Assembly (NCBI RefSeq): GCF_040370365.1
Contig: NZ_BAABWQ010000003.1
Coordinates: forward strand, 62,001 to 126,000
From: Shimia sp040370365
Lineage (GTDB): Bacteria > Pseudomonadota > Alphaproteobacteria > Rhodobacterales > Rhodobacteraceae
DNA length: 64,000 bases
Direction of reading: 5' to 3'
The position numbers and the translations under genes were made by a program. Under the pieces are notes generated by a model. It had not been told where the DNA came from, searched no databases, and saw nothing but the letters and a program-made list of their open reading frames with translations. Positions within the stretch are counted from its first letter, which is position 1. Each line of letters begins with the position of its first letter. This document shows positions 34,876 through 42,689 of this stretch, piece after piece.

Positions 34876-34970
34876 GAAGTTTTACAAATATGAAGGTACA
34901 CCATGCAAAGCTCGTCACCTGACTTCGGCGTGAGACATCCATTTTTCGCTTATTTTCATAGAATTTCGGA

Positions 34971-36308
34971 TCACCCGGCAGCTTTTGCTTCCAGCGAGGG
35001 ATAACGGAAAGCCAGTGTCACGCCACGCGCGACAAAACTGATCAGCAACGCAATCCAAAGACCGTGATTGGCGTAAACAGGCAGCAGAAAGAGCAAAGCA
35101 AACAGATAGACGAGCGCCGACAGAAACATCATGTTGCGCATCTCTCGGCTTTGGGTTGCGCCAATGAATATCCCATCGAACATCCACGCAGCGACGCCGA
35201 TCGTCGGCGCGGCAATCATCCAAGGAAGATACACACGCGCCTCTGCCCTCACCTCCTCAGAAGTTGTCATGATGTCAATGATTGTGCCTCCGAACAACGC
35301 AAACGCGAGCGACAGACAAACCACACAAACGATCCCCCATAAACTGCTCATGATCGAGGATTTTCGCAAGCTTGCCCGGTCTCTTGCACCAAAAGCTTGC
35401 CCAACCAACGCTTCCACTGAAAAAGCAAATCCATCCAAGGCATATGCTGTGATTTCCAGGAACTGCAGCAGCACCTGATTGGCGGCCAAGGTCACATCCC
35501 CAAAATCTGCGCCGAGAAACAAGAACGACATAAAGATGGCCTGCAAGAGAAGAGACCGCAGCAGGATATCGCGATTGACCATCGCCATTTCCCGCAAAGC
35601 AACGGGATCAAAGATGCGTGCGCTATCTTTCCATGCCGGATTGTCAAAAACGTCTCGGCACAACCAAATCGCAAGAAGGCACCCCGATACCTCAGCAATT
35701 ACGGTTGCGCTGGCAACACCAGCAACGCCCCAATCCATGCCCAGCACAAACCAAAGATCTAAAACTATGTTGATGCCATTCATCCAGATCTGGATCACCA
35801 AAACAGCTCTGGTACGCTCATGTGCGATCAACCAACCCGTGAGCCCAAAAATGGCAATGGCGGCAGGTGCGGACCATACACGTATGCGTAAATATTGTTG
35901 CGCAAGCCCTTCCACCTCGGCAGAGGCTGGCGACATCCAGAGCGCCGCCTTAAACAGCCAGACTTGGGAGGCGATCACCAATAGCCCGCCCACCAAACCG
36001 ATCATCACCGCTCGGGTGAGCAACGCTGTGACCTCGCCGTCCTTTCCAGCCCCTCTTGCGCGGGCCGTAAGCCCGGTCGTTCCCATCCTTAGAAAGCCAA
36101 ATATCCAATATAGGCCTGCCAAAACGATCGCACCGATGCCGACTGCACCAATTGGAGCGGCTTCCCCCATTTGCCCCACAACACCCGTATCGACAGCGCC
36201 TAGTATGGGCACGGTGGCGTTGGACAAAACAATCGGCAGAGCTGTGTGTAAAATCCTGCGGTGAGTGATTTCCCCCATGCCCCGGACCGAGGGAGCCTCG
36301 TCAGTCAT
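34971..36308 (-). CDS. MATE family efflux transporter (DinF-like)
   Basis: A 445-residue inner-membrane protein with about 12 hydrophobic helices in two similar halves. The first helix region reads ALPIVLSNATVPILGAVDTGVVGQMGEA, typical of the DinF branch of MATE drug/sodium antiporters. The second half has EITAYALDGFAFSVEALVGQAFGARD. Substrate unknown. The ATG at 36308 overlaps the end of the upstream thioesterase gene by 8 bases; a GTG at 36311 is an alternative. Confidence 0.88.
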   Translation of the reverse strand: MTDEAPSVRGMGEITHRRILHTALPIVLSNATVPILGAVDTGVVGQMGEAAPIGAVGIGAIVLAGLYWIFGFLRMGTTGLTARARGAGKDGEVTALLTRAVMIGLVGGLLVIASQVWLFKAALWMSPASAEVEGLAQQYLRIRVWSAPAAIAIFGLTGWLIAHERTRAVLVIQIWMNGINIVLDLWFVLGMDWGVAGVASATVIAEVSGCLLAIWLCRDVFDNPAWKDSARIFDPVALREMAMVNRDILLRSLLLQAIFMSFLFLGADFGDVTLAANQVLLQFLEITAYALDGFAFSVEALVGQAFGARDRASLRKSSIMSSLWGIVCVVCLSLAFALFGGTIIDIMTTSEEVRAEARVYLPWMIAAPTIGVAAWMFDGIFIGATQSREMRNMMFLSALVYLFALLFLLPVYANHGLWIALLISFVARGVTLAFRYPSLEAKAAG

Positions 36309-36810
36309 CACGTGACGGCATTAAGAAATGACCCGTTGCTTGGGCAAAAAGCACGTTGCGTTGATCTTGCCAAGCTTCCACATGCACCGACGCGTATCGA
36401 CGACCGGAACGGTTCACACGAGCCCTAGCGTAAGCGTCACGCGGCAATCCAGATCGCAAATAGTCCACTGTAAAGTCAATGGTTTTGGGCAGCCTAGGAA
36501 GGTGGCCCTCCGACAATCTCTCGATCGAAATACGACCGCTTTCAATGTCATCCCAAAGTCCGGCCCACGCCAGGCCAATCACTGCAGTGGTTTCCAAAAA
36601 CCCTGCGGTCACTCCACCATGTATGGCCGGAAGCATTGGATTGCCTATGAGTTTTTCGTCAAACGGCAGGATGGCAGTAAGCTCGTCCCCGCGCCGCTCA
36701 AACTCGATTCCAAGGAAATTAATATAGGGAACGCCATGAACGAGAGCGCTCAATGCCGTGTCACGCCGTTGTTTGACCACTTGAACCGGTTCCGGACGGG
36801 GGCGCACCAT
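36301..36810 (-). CDS. PaaI-type acyl-CoA thioesterase
   Basis: A 169-residue hotdog-fold protein. The family motif is AIHGGVTAGFLETTAVIGLAW (HGG with the downstream acidic residue), followed by the beta strands KTIDFTVDYLRSGLPRDAYARARV. The ATG at 36810 lies one base before the stop of the upstream paralogue; longer in-frame starts to 36894 would overlap it. It probably hydrolyses an acyl-CoA. Co-transcribed with a second thioesterase and the MATE gene. Confidence 0.85.
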   Translation of the reverse strand: MVRPRPEPVQVVKQRRDTALSALVHGVPYINFLGIEFERRGDELTAILPFDEKLIGNPMLPAIHGGVTAGFLETTAVIGLAWAGLWDDIESGRISIERLSEGHLPRLPKTIDFTVDYLRSGLPRDAYARARVNRSGRRYASVHVEAWQDQRNVLFAQATGHFLMPSRDD

Positions 36811-36811
36811 T

Positions 36812-37234
36812 TTATGTCCCCTCCACAGTGAACGCACCGGTGGCAGTGGCGACAGGCCGAGAATCGTCGTTATCCATGGCAGTCGCGCGTACAAAAGCCA
36901 CCGACCGCGTTATGCGATAGCACTCTGCCTTGGTTCGAATAGTATGCCCTGGTGTGGCCGCCCGCATGTAGTCGATCCGAAGATCAATCGTAGCCGTCCC
37001 CGAGGGCGATGACGGGTGACACATCGCAGCGGCGCCGCAGCATGTGTCCATAAGTGCGGATACAGCGCCGCCGTGCAAGACACCCGTTTCAGGGTCACCA
37101 ACAATCCGGTCATCGTAAGGCAGCTCCATTTCGGCCTTACCATCACCAATGTTGGTCAATGTCATGTTGAGCGCCCTGCAATGTGGAATCGCATTGATGA
37201 AATGCTCCGCCATCTTGGCTTTCTGTGAATCCAT
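36812..37234 (-). CDS. PaaI-type acyl-CoA thioesterase, first of a tandem pair
   Basis: A 140-residue hotdog thioesterase with VLHGGAVSALMDTCCGAAAM as the active-site motif and TATIDLRIDYMRAATPGHTIRTKAEC as the central strands. The ATG at 37234 has GGAGG 8 bases upstream and is preferred over an ATG at 37276 with no clear ribosome-binding site. It is divergent from the MerR gene at 37353, whose regulator could control both. Confidence 0.85.
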   Translation of the reverse strand: MDSQKAKMAEHFINAIPHCRALNMTLTNIGDGKAEMELPYDDRIVGDPETGVLHGGAVSALMDTCCGAAAMCHPSSPSGTATIDLRIDYMRAATPGHTIRTKAECYRITRSVAFVRATAMDNDDSRPVATATGAFTVEGT

Positions 37235-37352
37235 TTTTTCGGCCTCCAACCTTGTAACGCCATTTATGAGCGGCATTTGACGCGCGCTTCAAGGGGGCGG
37301 TTGCTCTCGCCGCAGATGCAAACTAAGTTTTGCGTTCAAGGAGGCCCTGCAA

Positions 37353-37733
37353 ATGTCTGATACTCGCCTGACTTTCAAGGAAATGTGCACAAGGTTCGAT
37401 GTCACACCTCGGACATTGCGCTACTACGAGTATATTGAGTTGCTCCAACCAGAACGTGAGGGGCGTAGCCGATACTTCGGTCCTCGTGAGATTGCACGTA
37501 TGACCTTGATCATGCGCGGACGGCGCTTTGGCATCAAACTTGAAGACATCCGTCAGTGGCTTTTGATCTATGAGCACGACGGCACATCGGCACAAATGCA
37601 GGCGTTTGTAGACATGGCAGACCGCCAAATGGCGGAGCTGGAAGAACAACGCCAACAGCTAGAAGAAGCCATGCGAGAGCTCAAAGAGCTGCGTGATGAA
37701 ACCGCTGGTTTCCTGACCCAAGCCACAGACTAA
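37353..37733 (+). CDS. MerR family transcriptional regulator, first of a tandem pair
   Basis: A 126-residue regulator. The N-terminal winged helix has FKEMCTRFDVTPRTLRYYEY and the wing RSRYFGPREIARM. A helix IKLEDIRQWLLIY and a C-terminal coiled coil (MAELEEQRQQLEEAMREL) for dimerisation follow. There is no Cys effector loop, so it is not a metal sensor; acyl-CoA or CoA-related ligands are more likely given the neighbouring fad operon. Shine-Dalgarno AAGGAGG. Confidence 0.9.
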   Translation: MSDTRLTFKEMCTRFDVTPRTLRYYEYIELLQPEREGRSRYFGPREIARMTLIMRGRRFGIKLEDIRQWLLIYEHDGTSAQMQAFVDMADRQMAELEEQRQQLEEAMRELKELRDETAGFLTQATD

Positions 37734-37859
37734 CGCCTGAAAAACTAAAGATAAGTTCGAAATTCGCGCCCAACGGACGCCCCTATCTGCTACCAGCTTT
37801 GAGATGTCGCTGTCTGCCCCGACATAAGGCACAGGCCGTTGAGGGGGCCAAAATGATCC

Positions 37860-37907
37860 CACGTCACTTCAAAATGTGACGTGACGTCCTACTTACGTTA
37901 ACGTCAA
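37860..37907. promoter_or_regulatory. Two inverted repeats upstream of the second merR / fad operon
   Basis: Two operator-like repeats share the core ACGT. The first is CACGTCAC (37860-37867) and GTGACGTG (37876-37883), perfect arms with 8 bases between. The second, TTACGTTAACGTCAA (37893-37907), contains a perfect 10-bp palindrome ACGTTAACGT. An AT-rich stretch with TATAGT (37912-37917) follows, about 57 bases before the second MerR start. Sites of this kind resemble those reported for LiuR-type MerR regulators of fatty-acid and branched-chain catabolism; assignment here is inference. Confidence 0.5.
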
Positions 37908-37973
37908 CCTATATAGTATTCCTTCTTTTAGAGCCCATTTTGTTCTCACCTTCCGACACGAAAGGACACAAGT

Positions 37974-38375
37974 ATGAGCGAAGAAACGATGACCATTCGC
38001 GAAATGTGCGACACTTATGATGTCACACCTCGCACCCTAAGATTCTACGAATCTAAGGAACTTTTGTTCCCTGTTCGTGAAGGCCAGAAGCGTCTGTTCA
38101 CGAAACGCGATCGCGCGCGTCTGAAACTGATCCTGCGCGGCAAACGCTTTGGCTTTTCCCTTGAGGAGATCCGCCAACTTCTGGACCTGTATGACATGGG
38201 TGATCAGCAAGCCACACAGCTGGTGCGCACCTACGAGATTGCGCAACACCGCCTGAAAGACATGGAAGAGCAGCGCGACGAGCTGAACGAGGCGATCGAC
38301 GATTTGCGCGAGCAACTGAAATGGGGCGAGCAGTTTCTGCACGACCTAGAGAACCAAAAAGACGCAGCGCAGTAA
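37974..38375 (+). CDS. MerR family transcriptional regulator, second of a tandem pair
   Basis: A 133-residue regulator about half identical by eye to the one at 37353: IREMCDTYDVTPRTLRFYES, GQKRLFTKRDRARLKLILRG, FSLEEIRQLLDLYDMGD and a long C-terminal coiled coil (MEEQRDELNEAIDDLREQLK). It lies 46 bases before the acyl-CoA dehydrogenase and is probably the local regulator of the beta-oxidation operon and of itself, using the inverted repeats in the 240-base gap upstream. Confidence 0.92.
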   Translation: MSEETMTIREMCDTYDVTPRTLRFYESKELLFPVREGQKRLFTKRDRARLKLILRGKRFGFSLEEIRQLLDLYDMGDQQATQLVRTYEIAQHRLKDMEEQRDELNEAIDDLREQLKWGEQFLHDLENQKDAAQ

Positions 38376-38421
38376 GCGCCGTTTAGAAATTCCAAACCGG
38401 AAACTCCAAAGGGAAGAGAAA

Positions 38422-40197
38422 ATGCCAACCTATACAGCGCCCGTAAAAGACCTGCAGTTTGTCCTGCACAACGTCTTGAACGTCTCCAACTCTGACACCC
38501 CTGGCTACGATGAATTGGAAGCTGACTTCACAAGCGCAGTGCTGGAAGAAGCAGGCAAACTGACAGGTGAAGTTCTAGCGCCGCTGAACGTTGTTGGAGA
38601 CCATGAAGGCTGTCGTCTGGAAAACGGCGTTGTGTATACACCGACCGGGTTCAAAGACGCTTTTGAACAGGTAAAAGAAGGCGGATGGACCGGGCTGGAC
38701 ATGCCTGAAGAGTATGGCGGCCAGAACATGCCTTATGTTTTGGGCACTGCAGTCGGAGAGATGTTCTCAGCCTCCAACCAAGCTTTCACCATGTATCAGG
38801 GCCTTACCCACGGCGCGGCTGCGGCGATTTTGGCGCATGGAACGGATGAGCAGAAAAACAAATGGCTGCCAAAAATGGTCTCTTGTGAGTGGACCGGCAC
38901 CATGAACTTGACCGAACCCCACTGCGGGACTGATCTTGGCCTGATGCGCACGAAGGCTGAGCCGCAAGAAAACGGCACCTACAAAATCTCCGGTCAGAAG
39001 ATCTTTATCTCGGCTGGCGACCACGACATGGCAGACAACATTGTGCACCTCGTGCTGGCGAAAGTGCCAGGCGAGCCTGATGGCATCAAAGGTGTGTCAT
39101 TGTTCATTGTTCCAAAGTTCCTAGTGGACGACGAAGGCACCATCGGCGCACGCAACGGCGTGTCTGTTGGCAGCATCGAAGAGAAGATGGGCATCCACGG
39201 CAACTCCACCTGTGTGCTGAACTACGACGAGGCCGAAGGCTATCTGATCGGAGATCTGAACAAAGGCATGCGCGCGATGTTCACGATGATGAACGAAGCG
39301 CGTTTGGGTGTGGGCATGCAAGGCCTCGCGCAGGCTGAAGTGGCTTATCAAAACGCAGTGGTCTATGCGAACGACCGTCTGCAAGGCCGCGATGTGACCG
39401 GCGCGAAGAACCCAGATGGCCCTGCGGATCCATTGATCGTGCACCCAGACATTCGCCGCTCTCTGATGGATCAGAAGTCCTTTGTAGAAGGCGCACGTGC
39501 GTTCATTCTTTGGGGCGCGACGATGATTGACCAAGCACATCGTGCCAACGACAAAGACGCAGACGGCCTGATCTCTTTGTTGACTCCGGTCATCAAAGGG
39601 TTCCTGACCGATGAGGGCTATGACATGACCGTCAAGGCTCAGCAGATCTATGGCGGCCACGGATACATCGAAGAATGGGGCATGAGCCAATTCACCCGTG
39701 ACGCCCGTATCGCGATGATCTATGAAGGCGCAAACGGCGTTCAGGCGCTGGACCTTGTTGGTCGTAAGCTTGCCACAGATGGCGGTAAGCACGTCATGGC
39801 GTTCTTTGATTTGGTAAAAACTTTCTGCAAAGAAAACGGTGACGACGACGCGCTAAAGGGCTTCATCGACCCGCTCAAAGCAGCCTCCAAAGATCTTCAA
39901 GCTGCGGGCATGTACTTTATGCAAGCCGGAATGAAGAACCCCAACGATGCGCTGTCTGGCTCCAACGACTTCATGCACCTGTTCGGCCACGTTTGCCTTG
40001 GCCTGATGTGGGCGCAAATGGCGAAAGCCGCCAATGCAGCGCTGGCGTCTGGTGAAGGCGACGCGGCTTTCTATGAAACCAAGCTGGCAACCGGCCGCTA
40101 CTATATGGCGCGACGCCTGCCTGCGACCGGTATGCATCTGGCACGCATCCAGACTGGTGGCGACACCGTGATGGCGCTGGCCGCAGACCAATTTTGA
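38422..40197 (+). CDS. Acyl-CoA dehydrogenase, long FadE/DmdC-like form
   Basis: A 591-residue acyl-CoA dehydrogenase with an extra C-terminal domain. Core motifs: LTEPHCGTDLGLMRTKAEP, GQKIFISAGDHD and QIYGGHGYIEEWGMSQFTRDARIAMIYEGANGVQ-type region with the catalytic Glu at 435. The same length and architecture are found in 3-methylmercaptopropionyl-CoA dehydrogenase (DmdC) and in straight-chain FadE-like enzymes of roseobacters; the operon with thiolase and FadB-like enzyme favours fatty acids. Substrate cannot be decided by eye. Confidence 0.88.
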   Translation: MPTYTAPVKDLQFVLHNVLNVSNSDTPGYDELEADFTSAVLEEAGKLTGEVLAPLNVVGDHEGCRLENGVVYTPTGFKDAFEQVKEGGWTGLDMPEEYGGQNMPYVLGTAVGEMFSASNQAFTMYQGLTHGAAAAILAHGTDEQKNKWLPKMVSCEWTGTMNLTEPHCGTDLGLMRTKAEPQENGTYKISGQKIFISAGDHDMADNIVHLVLAKVPGEPDGIKGVSLFIVPKFLVDDEGTIGARNGVSVGSIEEKMGIHGNSTCVLNYDEAEGYLIGDLNKGMRAMFTMMNEARLGVGMQGLAQAEVAYQNAVVYANDRLQGRDVTGAKNPDGPADPLIVHPDIRRSLMDQKSFVEGARAFILWGATMIDQAHRANDKDADGLISLLTPVIKGFLTDEGYDMTVKAQQIYGGHGYIEEWGMSQFTRDARIAMIYEGANGVQALDLVGRKLATDGGKHVMAFFDLVKTFCKENGDDDALKGFIDPLKAASKDLQAAGMYFMQAGMKNPNDALSGSNDFMHLFGHVCLGLMWAQMAKAANAALASGEGDAAFYETKLATGRYYMARRLPATGMHLARIQTGGDTVMALAADQF

Positions 40198-40258
40198 TCT
40201 GGTTGGGCGGGGGAAACCCCGCCCAACCATCGTTCATTGGCGTGACTGTGGAGGACAG

Positions 40259-40471
40259 ATGCCCAAGCGCTTTAGACTGACCCGTCGTTTCCCTGTCGCA
40301 ATGACAGAGGATGGTTACAGAAGGCTGCGCAGCTTTGCGGCATACGCGGGATTGGATGAAGGTGAGGCGCTTTCCTTTCTGTTTGAAAATCTTGACGCCG
40401 TGACAGACGACGAACAACTGGCGCAACGCTTGCGCCAGTTCAACGCGACTTTGGATGCTAGAAAACGGTGA
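40259..40471 (+). CDS. Small basic protein in the fad operon
   Basis: A 70-residue protein. The sequence FRLTRRFPVAMTEDGYRRLR followed by FAAYAGLDEGEALSFLFENL has the layout of a ribbon-helix-helix DNA-binding protein (a basic strand, then two helices), but I cannot confirm the fold. It sits between the acyl-CoA dehydrogenase and GST genes with 61 and 37 base gaps. The ATG follows GGAGGACAG. Function unknown. Confidence 0.65.
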   Translation: MPKRFRLTRRFPVAMTEDGYRRLRSFAAYAGLDEGEALSFLFENLDAVTDDEQLAQRLRQFNATLDARKR

Positions 40472-40508
40472 CCATAGGCGTGCCTAAATTTGCCAAGGGG
40501 AGGACGGC

Positions 40509-41147
40509 ATGACGATCAAACTGTATTGCTTCGGTGAATCCGGACATTCGTACAAAGCTGCTCTGGCTCTGGAGCTTTCCGGACTGGATTGGGACGCTGT
40601 GAAAGTCGATTTCTTCGCAGGCGAGACCCGCAGCGATGAGTACCGGCATAACGTCAACGAAATGGGTGAAGCGCCTGTTTTGGTGGACGGCGAAGTGAGG
40701 CTGACACAATCCTCAGTCATTCAAGATTACATCTCAGAAAAGACTGGAAAGTTCGCAGGTAAAGATAGCGCCGAACGTCGTGAGATCCTGCGCTGGCAGT
40801 TCTGGGACAACCACAAGTTCAGCTCTTTTGCTGGCATGACCCGCTTTCTGATCAACTTCATGCCGGAAGACAAACAGCCCAAAGAAGTCATTGCCTTCAA
40901 TCAGGGCCGCCTGAAAGGCGCCTATGATATCCTCAACAAACATCTTGAGGGGCGCGACTGGCTTGTGGGTGACAGTCTGACCAATGCCGACATGACCTGC
41001 TGTTCCTACCTCTTTTACCCAGAGCCCTTTGGCTTTGACCGCGCTGAGTGGCCAAACATTGACCGCTGGCTGACCAATATTTCTGAAACACCGGGATGGA
41101 AACACCCCTACGACTTAATGCCTGGCTCCCCAGCGGACCGGGCCTGA
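40509..41147 (+). CDS. Glutathione S-transferase family protein
   Basis: A 212-residue protein: thioredoxin-like domain (YCFGESGHSYKAALALELSG; APVLVDGEVRLTQSSVIQDY) and helical C-terminal domain (WLVGDSLTNADMTCCSYLF). The active-site Ser lies in GESGHSYK. It is the second GST in a CoA-catabolic operon in this window (the other at 28022). Only 3 bases separate it from the zinc-ribbon gene, so it is co-transcribed. Confidence 0.87.
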   Translation: MTIKLYCFGESGHSYKAALALELSGLDWDAVKVDFFAGETRSDEYRHNVNEMGEAPVLVDGEVRLTQSSVIQDYISEKTGKFAGKDSAERREILRWQFWDNHKFSSFAGMTRFLINFMPEDKQPKEVIAFNQGRLKGAYDILNKHLEGRDWLVGDSLTNADMTCCSYLFYPEPFGFDRAEWPNIDRWLTNISETPGWKHPYDLMPGSPADRA

Positions 41148-41150
41148 TCC

Positions 41151-41444
41151 ATGACGCTACCTGAATTCAAAATCACAGTGACACCAGTATCAGAAGAAGC
41201 CAAACAGAAGATGGGCTTCAAATGGGCAGATACCGATATTGGAACGCGTTCGAAATTCGGCGGCGCGCCTGATCTGATACATGAAAGCCCCTGCCCGGTT
41301 TGCCCAAGTTGCGATGCTAAGATGACCTTTGTGTCGCAACTAGATTCTATTGGAGATGACCTCGCCTTTGCAGATGTCGGTCTTCTCTACACCTTTCTCT
41401 GCTTCGATTGCTTCGAGGCAGTAAGTTTCATCGAAAGTCCATGA
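41151..41444 (+). CDS. Small zinc-ribbon-like protein, DUF1963-like end
   Basis: A 97-residue protein with CPVCPSCDAKMTFVSQLDS and a second pair CFDCFE, giving two CxxC-type pairs likely to bind zinc. The phrase CPxC..KMTFxxQLD recalls the YwqG/DUF1963 family, of which this would be a short version. It lies 3 bases from the GST gene and 9 bases before the thiolase. Function unknown. Confidence 0.7.
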   Translation: MTLPEFKITVTPVSEEAKQKMGFKWADTDIGTRSKFGGAPDLIHESPCPVCPSCDAKMTFVSQLDSIGDDLAFADVGLLYTFLCFDCFEAVSFIESP

Positions 41445-41453
41445 GGAGTTCCC

Positions 41454-42665
41454 ATGACCGAAGCCTATATCTATGACGCCGTGCGCACGCCGCGCGGCAA
41501 AGGCCGCAAAGACGGAAGCTTGCACGAAGTGACCTCTGTTGCCCTATCCGCAACCGTGCTCAACAGCCTGAAAGAGCGCAACAACCTCGAGGGCCATGCC
41601 GTTGAAGATGTGATTTGGGGCAATGTCACCCAAGTTAAAGAACAGGGCGGTTGCCTTGCGCGGACCGCCGTTCTTGCATCTGACTTGGACGAAATGATCC
41701 CCGGCCTTGCCATCAACCGTTTCTGCGCCTCTGGTATGGAAGCCGTGAACTTGGCGGCCAACCAAATCAAAGGCGGCGCGGGCGATGCATACATCGCAGG
41801 TGGTGTGGAAATGATGGGCCGTGTGCCTATGGGCTCTGACGGCGCAGCAATCGCTGTGGATCCGTCTGTGGCCATGGACATGTATTTTGTCCCTCAAGGC
41901 ATCTCTGCTGATATCATCGCGACCGAGTATGGCTTCACCCGTGATCAGGCGGATCAACTGGCCGTAGAATCTCAACGTCGCGCCGCGAAGGCATGGGACG
42001 AGGGCCGGTTTGATAAGTCTATAGTTGCCGTCAAAGACATCAACGGCCTGACCATTCTGGACCGCGACGAATACATGCGCCCCACCACGGACATGCAGTC
42101 CCTTGGCGGTCTCAAGCCCGCGTTTAAAGAACAAGGCGAAGTGATGCCCGGTTTTGATAAGCTGGCGATCATGAAGTACCCGCACCTTGAGAAAATCAAC
42201 CACATTCACCACGCAGGCAACAGCTCTGGTATCGTGGACGGCTCTGCTGGTGTGTTGATCGGTAACAAAGAGTTTGGTGAGAAATACGGCATCAAACCAC
42301 GCGCCGTGATCAAACAGACCTGCAAAATTGGTCTGGACCCAACCATCATGCTGACCGGTCCGGTCCCGGCGACCCAGAAAATTCTGAAAGACGCAGGTAT
42401 GGCGATCTCCGACATCGACCTGTTCGAAGTCAACGAAGCCTTCGCCTCCGTTGTGATGCGCTTCCAGCAGGCGTTTGATGTGGACCCAGAGCTTGTCAAC
42501 GTGAACGGCGGCTCCATCGCGATGGGCCACCCGCTGGGCGCAACCGGCGCGATCATCATCGGCACGCTGCTGGACGAGCTGGAGCGTCAGGACAAAGAGG
42601 TGGGTCTTGCCACGCTTTGCATCGCTTCCGGCATGGGTGCCGCCACAATCATCGAACGCGTGTAA
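41454..42665 (+). CDS. fadA: Acetyl-CoA C-acyltransferase (thiolase)
   Basis: A 403-residue thiolase that releases acetyl-CoA at the end of each beta-oxidation cycle. Catalytic Cys91 is in NRFCASGMEAVNLAA; GGSIAMGHPLGATGA carries the active-site His, and CIASGMGAA carries the second Cys. Located between the zinc-ribbon gene and the fused hydratase/dehydrogenase, it forms the FadA partner of a trifunctional-type complex. Confidence 0.94.
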   Translation: MTEAYIYDAVRTPRGKGRKDGSLHEVTSVALSATVLNSLKERNNLEGHAVEDVIWGNVTQVKEQGGCLARTAVLASDLDEMIPGLAINRFCASGMEAVNLAANQIKGGAGDAYIAGGVEMMGRVPMGSDGAAIAVDPSVAMDMYFVPQGISADIIATEYGFTRDQADQLAVESQRRAAKAWDEGRFDKSIVAVKDINGLTILDRDEYMRPTTDMQSLGGLKPAFKEQGEVMPGFDKLAIMKYPHLEKINHIHHAGNSSGIVDGSAGVLIGNKEFGEKYGIKPRAVIKQTCKIGLDPTIMLTGPVPATQKILKDAGMAISDIDLFEVNEAFASVVMRFQQAFDVDPELVNVNGGSIAMGHPLGATGAIIIGTLLDELERQDKEVGLATLCIASGMGAATIIERV

Positions 42666-42689
42666 TCCGCCGACAACAGGATAAATGAC

